Assembly (NCBI GenBank): GCA_021202465.1
Contig: JAJQCZ010000064.1
Coordinates: 1 to 45,294 of the forward strand
DNA: 45,294 bases
Source: Lachnospiraceae bacterium
GTDB lineage: Bacteria > Bacillota > Clostridia > Lachnospirales > Lachnospiraceae
Direction: 5' to 3'
Below, in pieces: positions 38,275-45,294 of the stretch. The notes under the pieces were generated by a model. It was not told the DNA's origin. It did no database searches and saw nothing but the letters and a program-made list of their open reading frames with translations. Position 1 is the first letter of the stretch; each line of letters starts with the position of its first letter. Position numbers and translations under genes: made by a program.

Positions 38275-39285
38275 TTAAAGCAGCCGGATCCCTGCGTCCC
38301 AGGCTGCGGAGACGATCTCGTCGGGCCAGACAGAGACCTGTACTTCGCCGATGTGCGCCTTGCGCAGGAAGAACATACAGGTGCGGGACTGGCCGATGCC
38401 GCCGCCGATGGTATAGGGAAGCATGCGGTCGAGGATGGCGCGCTGGAAGGGAAGATTGGCCCGTTCTTCGCAGCCGGCTTTCTTCAGCTGCTCCATGAGG
38501 ACATCCTCGTCGACCCGCACGCCCATGGAGGAGAGCTCCATGGAGATGTCCAGAACGGGATAGTAGACGCAGATGTCGCCGTTGAGCGACCAGTCGTCGT
38601 AGTCCGGGGCGCGCCCGGCGTGCGGCCGACCGGTGGAGAGCTTATCGCCGATCTGCATGATGAACACGGCACCCTTCTCCCGGCAGATGCGGTACTCCTT
38701 CTCCTTGCTGGAAAGGCCCGGATACATGTCCTCCAGTTCCTGGGAGGTGATGAAGAAAATATCCCGGGGAAGGATCTCTTCGATATAATCGTACTGGATG
38801 GCCATGTACTTTTCAGTCTTTTTCAGTGCCTTGTAGACCTTCTTCACGGTCTCGCGCAGAGTCTCCTCGGTGCGGTCATATTTTGTGATGATTTTTTCCC
38901 AGTCCCACTGATCCACATAGATGGAGTGAATATTGTCGGTTGTCTCCTCCTTACGGATGGCGTTCATATCCGTGATCAGGCCCTCTCCCATGGAGAAGCC
39001 GTAATTCTGGAGTGCCTGGCGCTTCCACTTGGCCAGAGAATGGACGACCTCCACAGTTGTGTCGCCCTGCTCCTGGATCTGGAAGGTGACGGGATGCTCC
39101 ACTCCGTTGAGATTGTCATTGAGGCCTGACTCCGGAGGGACAAAAAGAGGCGCGGAGACGCGCAGCAGATTCAGCTGCTCGGACAGGGTTTGCTGGAAAA
39201 ATTCTTTCACGGTCTTAATGGCGACCTGCGTCTCATGAAGATTCAATTCAGAGCGGTAATCGTCAGGAAGGATCAAATGCTTCAT
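38275..39285 (-). CDS. asnA: Aspartate--ammonia ligase (asparagine synthetase A)
   Basis: A 336-residue enzyme making asparagine from aspartate, ammonia and ATP, with a class II synthetase-like fold. Family features: FFQQTLSEQLNLLRVSAPLFV, NGVEHPVTFQI, VVHSLAKWKRQAL, YGFSMGEGLITDMNAIRKEE, SIYVDQWDWEK, and the C-terminal GGGIGQSRTCMFFL. Length is normal. RBS AAGGAG is 7 nt before the ATG. It is transcribed alone from a promoter at 39325-39353 with a palindrome on the start site. Confidence 0.96.
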   Translation of the reverse strand: MKHLILPDDYRSELNLHETQVAIKTVKEFFQQTLSEQLNLLRVSAPLFVPPESGLNDNLNGVEHPVTFQIQEQGDTTVEVVHSLAKWKRQALQNYGFSMGEGLITDMNAIRKEETTDNIHSIYVDQWDWEKIITKYDRTEETLRETVKKVYKALKKTEKYMAIQYDYIEEILPRDIFFITSQELEDMYPGLSSKEKEYRICREKGAVFIMQIGDKLSTGRPHAGRAPDYDDWSLNGDICVYYPVLDISMELSSMGVRVDEDVLMEQLKKAGCEERANLPFQRAILDRMLPYTIGGGIGQSRTCMFFLRKAHIGEVQVSVWPDEIVSAAWDAGIRLL

Positions 39286-39307
39286 TTCTTTACTCCTTAC
39301 TATGGGC

Positions 39308-39320
39308 GGACAGTCTGTCC
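39308..39320. promoter_or_regulatory. Palindromic operator candidate on the asnA start site
   Basis: GGACAG-T-CTGTCC (39308-39320) is a perfect 6-bp inverted repeat around one base. The predicted asnA transcription start (about 39318) lies inside it, so a bound protein would block initiation. Confidence 0.5.
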
Positions 39321-39324
39321 CTCT

Positions 39325-39353
39325 AGTATATCAGACAAAAAGAAATTTGCAAA
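39325..39353 (-). promoter_or_regulatory. asnA promoter
   Basis: On the minus strand: TTTGCA (39353-39348) with 17-bp spacing, or TTGCAA with 16, to TATACT (39330-39325). Confidence 0.65.
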
Positions 39354-39408
39354 GAAGAAATGAGAAATAAGAGAAAAATTCGTGGCGCCATTGTTTCACA
39401 GAAGGGAA

Positions 39409-39432
39409 CAGGCCCGCCGTCCGGCGGGCCTG
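39409..39432. terminator. Stem-loop behind the ABC importer genes
   Basis: CAGGCCCGCC (39409-39418), loop GTCC, GGCGGGCCTG (39423-39432): 10 bp perfect and very GC-rich. On the minus strand it is followed by TTCCCTTCTG, a poor U tract, but its place 23 bp after the permease stop suits termination. Confidence 0.7.
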
Positions 39433-39454
39433 CGATGTCTGAGAAAAGTGCTCC

Positions 39455-40249
39455 TCAGGTCTGAATCCTTTTTTCCAGCTCACCTACGCCGCGATACAGT
39501 GCCATGGCGATGACACAGAGGATGAAGATCGACAGGAGGATGTAATCCAGTTTAAAGACCTGACTGCCATAGATAATCAGGTATCCCAACCCGTTGCGGC
39601 AGACCAGCATCTCGCCGATGATGACGCCGATGAGGCAGAGGCCGATGTTGACCTTCATATTTGCGATGAGGGCAGGGAGAGAACCGGGGAGCAGGACCTT
39701 GAACAGGATGTCCCGGGTTCCTCCGCCGAGTGAGCGGATCAGGCGGATCTTGTCTTCGTCCGCTTCCCGAAACTGTGTCAGCAGAGAGACGGCGGAGCCG
39801 AAGACGGCAATTGATACCGCAGATACGATGACAGTCCGGGTATTATTTCCCAGCCAGACGATGAGCAGCGGCGCCAGAGCCGATTTGGGCAGGCTGTTAA
39901 GGGTGACCAGACACGGCTCCAGGATCTCGGCCGCCAGCCGACAGCGCCACAGCAGCATGGCCGCCGCCAGTCCCAGAATCGTGACCAGCGCGAAGCTGAT
40001 CAGTGTCTCGGCCAGCGTGTAACCAAGATGCCGGAAGATGCTGCCGTTGCGGGCCAGGGTGATAAAGGTGGAGAGAATCCGCGAGGGACTGCTGAAAATA
40101 AAATCGTTGAGCCATCCCAGGGAGACGCTCCCCTCCCAGGCCAGAAGAAAAACACACAGAAGCAGAAAACGGCCCAGGCGTATGCGCCGACGGTGCCGCT
40201 CCTGCTCCCACATCCAGTTCTGCTGTGCGGTGGACATTTCATGGGTCAT
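39455..40249 (-). CDS. ABC importer permease (NitT/TauT type)
   Basis: A 264-residue inner-membrane permease with about six helices, related to the SsuC/TauC/ThiX-type permeases for sulfonates, nitrate, taurine or thiamine precursors. The coupling EAA-type loop is SLGGGTRDILFKVLLPGSLPALIANMKVNIGLCLIGVIIGEML. The start is taken at the ATG that overlaps the stop of the ATPase gene (ATGA); an upstream in-frame start would extend 21 codons into that gene. Substrate cannot be read from the sequence, and no substrate-binding protein gene is nearby. Confidence 0.88.
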   Translation of the reverse strand: MTHEMSTAQQNWMWEQERHRRRIRLGRFLLLCVFLLAWEGSVSLGWLNDFIFSSPSRILSTFITLARNGSIFRHLGYTLAETLISFALVTILGLAAAMLLWRCRLAAEILEPCLVTLNSLPKSALAPLLIVWLGNNTRTVIVSAVSIAVFGSAVSLLTQFREADEDKIRLIRSLGGGTRDILFKVLLPGSLPALIANMKVNIGLCLIGVIIGEMLVCRNGLGYLIIYGSQVFKLDYILLSIFILCVIAMALYRGVGELEKRIQT

Positions 40250-41001
40250 AGCTGCCTCACCTCCGTCCATAGTTTCTGGAAATACGGAGGAAAGGCGGAT
40301 GAGTTCCGCCACTCCAGCGAAGTGAGGTGTCTGCCTCCATGCTCCTCTTCGAAATCCAGCGGCAGGATGCAGCGGATCTCAGCGGGACGCCGGGTCAGAA
40401 CGATCACCCGGTCCGCCAGGCTGATGGCCTCAGACAGATCGTGCGTGACCAGAATGGCCGTCTTTCCCGACTGAACGATCAGGGAGCCGATGTCGTCGGC
40501 TACCTCCAGCCGGGTCTGATAGTCCAGAGCTGAGAAGGGTTCATCCAGCAGGAGCAGCTCCGGGCGAATGGCCATGGTACGGATTAGAGCCGCCCGCTGC
40601 CGCATGCCGCCGGACAGGGCGGAGGGCTTTGCGTCGGCAAAATCAGCCAGACCGTAGGCTGTAAGCATCTGCCGGACAAACTGCAGGTTCTCTTCGGTAC
40701 ACTGATGCTGCATCTCCAGGCCGAGGATGACATTTTCGTAGACGGTGCGCCATTCCAGCAGATGGTCTCTCTGCAGCATATAACCGATGTGGATATTGTC
40801 GCTGATGATTTCTCCCCGTTCCGGCGGAATCAGCCCGCAGATCAGGGAGAGAAGCGTAGACTTGCCGCAGCCGGACGGACCGACGATGGCAGTGAATGTC
40901 CCGGGAAAAACGGTGAAACTGATATCGCGAAGTGCCTCTGTCTCTCCTTCCGCAGAGTGGTAAGAGAAGCAGAGATTTCTGCATTCCAGGATAGGGGTCA
41001 T
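40246..41001 (-). CDS. ABC importer ATP-binding protein (NitT/TauT type)
   Basis: A 251-residue ATPase with Walker A GPSGCGKST (41-49), Q-loop in GYMLQRDHLLEWRTVYENV, signature LSGGMRQRAALIRTMA, Walker B LLLLDEPFSALD and switch His in ILVTHDLSEAI. The Q-loop followed by LLEW is typical of SsuB/TauB/ThiZ-like subunits. RBS AAGGAGG is upstream of the ATG. It is translationally coupled to the permease. Confidence 0.92.
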   Translation of the reverse strand: MTPILECRNLCFSYHSAEGETEALRDISFTVFPGTFTAIVGPSGCGKSTLLSLICGLIPPERGEIISDNIHIGYMLQRDHLLEWRTVYENVILGLEMQHQCTEENLQFVRQMLTAYGLADFADAKPSALSGGMRQRAALIRTMAIRPELLLLDEPFSALDYQTRLEVADDIGSLIVQSGKTAILVTHDLSEAISLADRVIVLTRRPAEIRCILPLDFEEEHGGRHLTSLEWRNSSAFPPYFQKLWTEVRQL

Positions 41002-41080
41002 ACGTTTTCCTCCTTCTCACGGGGATGATTTATTGTATGAAGTTCGTGAGCCGAAGGTGAGATGATGTTTCCTGTGAATG

Positions 41081-41126
41081 TTCTGCCCGCATGCAAATAT
41101 CTGCGCTGCTTTTCCTGCGGGCAGAA
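41081..41126. other. 11-bp perfect inverted repeat between the lipoprotein and ABC genes
   Basis: TTCTGCCCGCA (41081-41091) and TGCGGGCAGAA (41116-41126), spacer 24. It begins 4 bp after the lipoprotein stop on the minus strand. There is no T tract, so it may be a weak terminator, a 3' end stabiliser, or an operator for the ABC genes. Confidence 0.6.
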
Positions 41127-41130
41127 TTGT

Positions 41131-42549
41131 TTACTCCAGCGTAACGCCGGAGAAGAACAGCTCCGTCGCCTCCTCCAGAGTCAGGGAGACGGATTCCTCA
41201 CTGTCCGAGGAAATGTGGACGGTGCAGGAGACGATGGTGCTGTCATCCAGATGCTCCCAGAGGATGTACTCCAGGATGTACAGAGATGTGTCATCCTCTG
41301 AGTAGGTAACGTACAGAGAAGCGCCCAGGACCGTGTGCTCTCCGAAGGTCACTGTTTCCGTGTCGGAAGGTCCGTCATACTGGTACGATTCCTCGGTGTC
41401 AAAAAAGTCAGTCTCGGTATCGAAGGGATCGGTCATGTTCATATCCAGGTATCCCTCGTCGGCGTTATACAGGTAATAAGAGGCATCGATGTCCGGATCA
41501 TCGGAGTCGCTGTAGAGGTAGAGACCGTTTTTATAGGAATTTTCCTCATCGGCCGTATAACCGTCCGGCAGAGAAATCCAGGCGGAGACGGCGTCGCCGT
41601 TGTCCCAGACCTGATAGCGCCCGGTTCCGTCGGAAATGAGATCTTCCACGGTCTCCTCTTCATAGTCTTCTGTAGAATCGTCGATGTCCTCAGCGGCGAT
41701 CTCTTCTGTGGCCTCGGATGCCTCCTCGGGCAGAAACGGCGTCTCAGTTCCGTCCCCGGTGAGAGTGAGCGTGACGGTGAATTCCTCCAAAGCTCCTTCC
41801 ACACCGTTGTAGCCCAGCGTGTCGTAGAAGGCGCCGTCCGGATCCGTGAATGTAACGGTGACGGATTCCAGGTTCCCGTCTGCTTCGCTGAGTGTGCATT
41901 GAATTTCCGCCGTCAGATCAGAGAAAGAGTCGGTGTCACAGACCGCACTGTTTTTCAGAATCGCGCGTACCAGAGCCAGAGAGGTGTCCAGAATGTCCCC
42001 GCCGGTCTCAAAGGTCTCGATGAGGCTGCCCCCGTCGGAGTCTGTACCGGTTAGATCCTCCTCCGTCAGAGCGGCCAGAGAGGACAGATTTCCCAGAGAA
42101 CCGGCTTCACCGGACCCGAGATCGAGATAGCTCCAGTAATCTGAAACATTGGTATAGCAGCGCGCACCGCTCTCTTCCTGCACCAGCCAGGTCTCTATGT
42201 CCATCTCGTCCGCGTTGCCGAACTGTGTCGCCGTTCCGGTTCCTTCCATATAATCTGTAGTACTGCCGGGGATGCCGCTCCAGGAACCGGAGAATTCCAG
42301 AGAAATCTCTGTGGTATCGTCTCCGTCCTCCTGAGAGAGGAGGTATGTCAGCTCGATCGTTCCCGAGGCACCGTCCTCTGTCAGCGCCGTCAGGGCGTCC
42401 GCCAGAATCGAGGAGTCGGAAATATGTGAGGCGGCGGTTTCATCGGCGGCGGAGGTTTCACTGTCAGAGGAGGCGCAGCCTGCCTGTGAAAAAAGCAGGA
42501 GAGCGGCGAGGGCAAGCGCCGACAGGCGGCGTGTGAGGGATGAATGCAT
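41131..42549 (-). CDS. Acidic secreted lipoprotein of unknown function
   Basis: A 472-residue protein with a basic N-terminus (MHSSLTRRLS), a hydrophobic helix and a lipobox ending at Cys25 (LLLFSQAGC), so it should be lipid-anchored outside the membrane. The mature part is strongly acidic, Thr/Ser/Asp/Glu-rich and almost free of Lys, with a low-complexity acidic linker around residues 305-335 (EEASEATEEIAAEDIDDSTED) between two beta-rich halves. No family is recognised. The first half resembles lipoproteins with LppX/outer-surface beta folds only in general composition. The start MHSS is set by AAGGAG 9 nt upstream; the longer frame adds 32 residues before the signal sequence. Confidence 0.85.
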   Translation of the reverse strand: MHSSLTRRLSALALAALLLFSQAGCASSDSETSAADETAASHISDSSILADALTALTEDGASGTIELTYLLSQEDGDDTTEISLEFSGSWSGIPGSTTDYMEGTGTATQFGNADEMDIETWLVQEESGARCYTNVSDYWSYLDLGSGEAGSLGNLSSLAALTEEDLTGTDSDGGSLIETFETGGDILDTSLALVRAILKNSAVCDTDSFSDLTAEIQCTLSEADGNLESVTVTFTDPDGAFYDTLGYNGVEGALEEFTVTLTLTGDGTETPFLPEEASEATEEIAAEDIDDSTEDYEEETVEDLISDGTGRYQVWDNGDAVSAWISLPDGYTADEENSYKNGLYLYSDSDDPDIDASYYLYNADEGYLDMNMTDPFDTETDFFDTEESYQYDGPSDTETVTFGEHTVLGASLYVTYSEDDTSLYILEYILWEHLDDSTIVSCTVHISSDSEESVSLTLEEATELFFSGVTLE

Positions 42550-42717
42550 GGTGGTCAGCTCCTTCTTATGCTGGTAGAAAGGCGTTTGTGAAGTGTTTCG
42601 CGGAACACGGGATGCCTTCGGATTGGTAGTATAAACAGGTAGCATTATAGAGGAGAGAAGTGATCATCCTGTGACCTTTCAGAAATGAGAAAAAAAGGGA
42701 AAGCTGGCAGGGAATCA

Positions 42718-42745
42718 TTGACAGATTGAAATAGGGGGCTATAAT
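42718..42745 (+). promoter_or_regulatory. Promoter of the mini-protein gene
   Basis: TTGACA (42718-42723), 16-bp spacer, TATAAT (42740-42745): both hexamers match consensus exactly. Confidence 0.8.
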
Positions 42746-42783
42746 GTAGAAAAATCGCAAATACTGCGTCTGCGGAGGTTGAG

Positions 42784-42963
42784 ATGGCGTCGGGAGCGTG
42801 TGAGCATTGCCTGAATTATGAATATGATGAGGAATACGAGTGCATGGTCTGTGCGGTGGACCTGGATGAGGATGAGATGGCTCGCTTCATCACCAACACC
42901 TTTCATGACTGCCCGTACTTCCTCATCGATGATGAATATCAGATTGTGAGAAAACAAAATTAA
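42784..42963 (+). CDS. DUF6472-like Cys-rich mini-protein
   Basis: A 59-residue protein starting MASGACEHCLNYEYDEEYEC. It has two CxxC pairs (C6/C9 and C20/C23), a further Cys43 in HDCPYF, and the core VDLDEDEMARFITN. This looks like the small Clostridial DUF6472 family and suggests a structural metal site. Function is unknown. GGAGG lies 5 nt before the ATG and the promoter has perfect hexamers, so the gene should be well expressed. The repair gene follows after 36 bp and may be co-transcribed. Confidence 0.85.
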   Translation: MASGACEHCLNYEYDEEYECMVCAVDLDEDEMARFITNTFHDCPYFLIDDEYQIVRKQN

Positions 42964-42999
42964 GAACCTGTACATGTGAAAAAGGGAGGAGAGAACCGT

Positions 43000-43512
43000 A
43001 TGGCTGAACCATATTATTATGAAGAAATGGATTCCCCGGTGGGAAAACTGGGCATTTTCTGTGATGAAAAGGTGCGCCGCATCGAGTTTGATCCTCTCGT
43101 GAACGGTCTGGACGCACCGGATCGGAGCCGGGGCAGCAATTTCCTGACGGCAGAGGTCATCTCTCAGCTGCGGGAGTATTTTCAGGGACAGCGAACGGTC
43201 TTCGACCTTCCTCTCGATCCGGAGGGAACGGACTTTCAGAAACAGGTCTGGGACTGTCTCCGGGAGATTCCTTACGGTGAGACCCGGAGCTATCAGGAGG
43301 TCGCGGAGGCAGCGGGAAACCGCCGGGCCTGCCGTGCGGTGGGGATGGCGAACCACCGGAATCCCATTTCCATCGTGATTCCCTGCCATCGGGTCATCGG
43401 CAAGGACGGAAGCATGACCGGATACGGCGGTGGTGTGGATAAGAAAATCTGGCTTCTGGAGCATGAGAGAGTGTGTTCGGGGTTTTTGGTTCCTTTTCCG
43501 TGTTCTGGTTGA
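43000..43512 (+). CDS. ogt: Methylated-DNA--protein-cysteine methyltransferase
   Basis: A 170-residue repair protein that takes alkyl groups from O6-alkylguanine onto its own Cys. It has the active-site motif PCHRV with Cys129 (128-132), preceded by the Asn-hinge region VGMANHRNPISIVI, and the recognition helix GETRSYQEVAEAAGN. The start MAEPYYYEEM has GGAGGAG upstream; a start 8 codons earlier would place the RBS inside the gene. The C-terminal tail after WLLEHE is slightly longer than usual. Confidence 0.93.
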   Translation: MAEPYYYEEMDSPVGKLGIFCDEKVRRIEFDPLVNGLDAPDRSRGSNFLTAEVISQLREYFQGQRTVFDLPLDPEGTDFQKQVWDCLREIPYGETRSYQEVAEAAGNRRACRAVGMANHRNPISIVIPCHRVIGKDGSMTGYGGGVDKKIWLLEHERVCSGFLVPFPCSG

Positions 43513-43585
43513 ATTGTGTGGTGCGTCGTGGTAAGCTTAACATGAATGATTTTCATGGAATGGCGTGGCAGGAGGTGACCAGAGG

Positions 43586-45200
43586 ATGGGATACTATCTG
43601 AATCCGGATGATGTCATTGATATTTATAAAAGAGAGGCTTCGAAACCTTATTTTGTTGATAAAACCGAGATGTTAAAGGAACTAATCCCGCTTGTAGAAC
43701 AGCAGGGCAGTTATCTTGCGGTCACAAGGCCGCGGCGATTCGGAAAATCGGTGATGGCCGCGATGATTGGCGCTTTTTTTTGGAAAGGGAACAGACAGTG
43801 CGGAATTGTTCTCACATCTGAAAATTGCCCGGGAACAGAATTACAAAAAGCATCTGAATCAGCATAATCTGATTTATATTGACTTTAGCCGGGATGTCTT
43901 TGAATGTGAATCGTATCATGAATATATTGGTACCATCAAGAAGAGGCTGTTTCATGATCTGAAGGAGGCTTATCCTGAGGCCGGGATTCAAGAAGAAGAT
44001 TCTTTGGGCGCGGCTTTGCGAATCGTATCGCTGACATATAAAAATGAGAAATTTCTATTGATTTTTGATGAATGGGATTATGTATTTCACAGGGATTATT
44101 TTTCGGAGAAGGATCGCGGAAAGTTTACGGCTTTTCTGGGAGATCTGACGAAGGGCAGAGCCTATGTTGAGCTTGCTTATCTGACAGGCGTTCTTCCGAT
44201 CAAAAAGTATTCCGCCAGCGATATCATGAATCATTTTGACGAATATAACATGGCGAACAGCGACGTATATGACAAATATTTTGGATTTACAAACGAAGAA
44301 GTGGATGAACTGTATCAGCGTTATCTGAAGAACTGTGTCACGCCGGAATTTTCCAGGCTGGACCTGGCGGACTGGTATGACGGATATCAGAGAGATAACG
44401 GAACCAGTCTGTACAATCCGAATTCCGTGGTGCGGGCTCTTACGCGAAACAATATCAGAGATTACTGGGCGAAAGCCGGTGAGTACGACGAACTGAAGAC
44501 CTATGTGCTGAATGATATCGACGGCGTTCGGGAATCCGTGATGCTTCTTGTGGCTGGGGAGTCTGTAAAGGCAGATCTGTCCGAATATGCTTCGACAGCC
44601 ACAGAATTAAAGTACAGGGATGAGATTCTGTCCGTCATGACGGTGTACGGATATCTGAACTATTACGATGGTTTTGTGCGGATTCCGAACAAAGAACTGC
44701 AAATGGAATTTGACCGAATTGTGCAGACAGAGCCGGAATACAGCTATATGCGCGAACTGGAGAAGGAGTCTGCTCGTATATTAAAAGCGACGTATGACGG
44801 AGATGAAGAGACAGTTGCAGACATGCTGTCTTTCGTTCACACGACGGAATCGCCGCTGAAAGCATATAATGATGAAGCGGAGTTATCAGGGAGCGTGAAG
44901 CTGGCTTATATTGCAGCAAGAAATAAGTATGATATACAGCGCGAGGATCAGGCCGGAATCGGGTATGTGGATTATATTTTTTATCCCCGCAATCATTCAG
45001 ACGACGGCATTATTGTAGAATTGAAGGTCGACGATTCACCGGAAACCGCCCTGAAACAGATCAAAGAGAAACAGTATGCTTTGAAGTTTCAGGGAAAGAT
45101 CGGAGAAGCACCGAAAACTACCGGCCGTATCATCCTGGTCGGAATCGGATATCGGCGGAAAGACAAAGTGCATCGATGCAGGATCGAGGTGCTTTCGTAA
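43586..45200 (+). pseudogene. AAA-ATPase-like / PD-(D/E)XK nuclease gene split by a T8 tract
   Basis: This gene type joins an AAA-ATPase-like N-terminus (MGYYLNPDDVIDIYKREASKP..., YFVDKTEMLKELIPL, RPRRFGKS at 48-55) to a C-terminal PD-(D/E)XK domain (IGYVDYIFYPRNHSDDGIIVELK). Such genes are abundant in Lachnospiraceae and Bacteroidetes; their role is unknown. The frame breaks at T8 (43774-43781). With seven Ts it would read AFFGKGTDSAELFSHLKIAREQNYK and run intact to 45200, about 537 residues. As written, the first frame ends at 43867 and the second has no good start. Phase variation, transcriptional slippage or a one-base sequence error are all possible. AGGAGG (43570-43575) supports ATG 43586. 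Confidence 0.82.
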
Positions 45201-45294
45201 AAATGTAATATTGTCAACATGCATACGTAAATCGTGTATAAATGGGGCTGTGAAAAAACAACCCCAAACAGCAGGAGATTCATTGATTCGAACA
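45201..45294. other. Right-edge remnant
   Basis: No gene is visible. A weak hairpin TGGGG...CCCCA surrounds an A6 run at about 45243-45266, and AGGAG near 45274 might be the RBS of a gene beginning beyond the edge. Confidence 0.3.

Noticed and set aside
43774-43783. Programmed -1 frameshift at the T8 tract
   Set aside because: The downstream frame is +1 relative to the upstream one, so a simple -1 slip would not reach it; transcriptional slippage or tract-length change fits better.

Overview
The window is a GC-rich (estimated by eye, mid-to-high fifties percent) chromosomal segment of an anaerobic Bacillota, most likely a Lachnospiraceae-type gut Clostridium relative. This is inferred from the gene set and order: uvrC-hprK-murB-whiA-dnaE-pfkA, rel-MBL hydrolase-hemZ-hisS-aspS, an nine-gene V-type ATPase operon, a FeoB-associated Cys-rich peptide, a DUF6472-type mini-protein, and an AAA-ATPase-like/PD-(D/E)XK gene. 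Promoters are clean sigma-A type (TTGnnn-16/18-TATnnT) and most genes have strong AGGAGG-like ribosome binding sites. No tRNA, rRNA, IS element, prophage or CRISPR array is visible.

Layout. 1-781: tail of a feoB that has lost an internal block of roughly 200 codons, and its small Cys-rich companion. 937-4791: divergent pyrG and ftsH. 4956-8963: a catabolic island with an AraC regulator divergent from an SLC13-like permease and a subtype B tannase. 9113-26261: housekeeping genes (uvrC, hprK, murB, whiA, dnaE, pfkA, rel, MBL hydrolase, hemZ, hisS, aspS). 26483-28707: class II aldolase and a PPi-type phosphofructokinase. 29193-37765: V-ATPase operon (order F-I-K-E-C-G-A-B-D in Enterococcus hirae naming) whose K ring subunit carries the residues known to bind Na+. 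37849-38254: a gene-free locus with a near-consensus promoter and elaborate RNA-like folding. 38275-42549, minus strand: asnA, a two-gene ABC importer without a substrate-binding protein, and an acidic lipoprotein. 42784-45200, plus strand: the DUF6472-like mini-protein, an O6-alkylguanine repair protein and a frameshifted AAA-like/nuclease gene.

How genes fit together. Glycolysis is represented by an ATP-type and a PPi-type phosphofructokinase, the aldolase and the carbon-catabolite kinase HprK; Rel gives stringent control; the V-ATPase would couple ATP to a sodium gradient. The tannase island would release gallate and sugar or alcohol from gallate esters, with the permease as candidate transporter (inference).

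The strongest candidate for something undescribed is the structured RNA locus at 37849-38254. It has a promoter with exact TTGACA and 17-bp spacing, a 17-bp helix with four G-U wobbles that fixes the RNA strand as plus, and a 3' domain that closes as a four-way junction with a 27-bp hairpin and tandem G-A mismatches. I could not assign it to a known RNA class from memory. Other points of note are a uvrC promoter that places transcription start on the ATG (leaderless mRNA), the T8-tract frameshift at 43774-43781, the internally deleted feoB, a candidate leader RNA in front of the V-ATPase operon, and a palindrome on the asnA start site.
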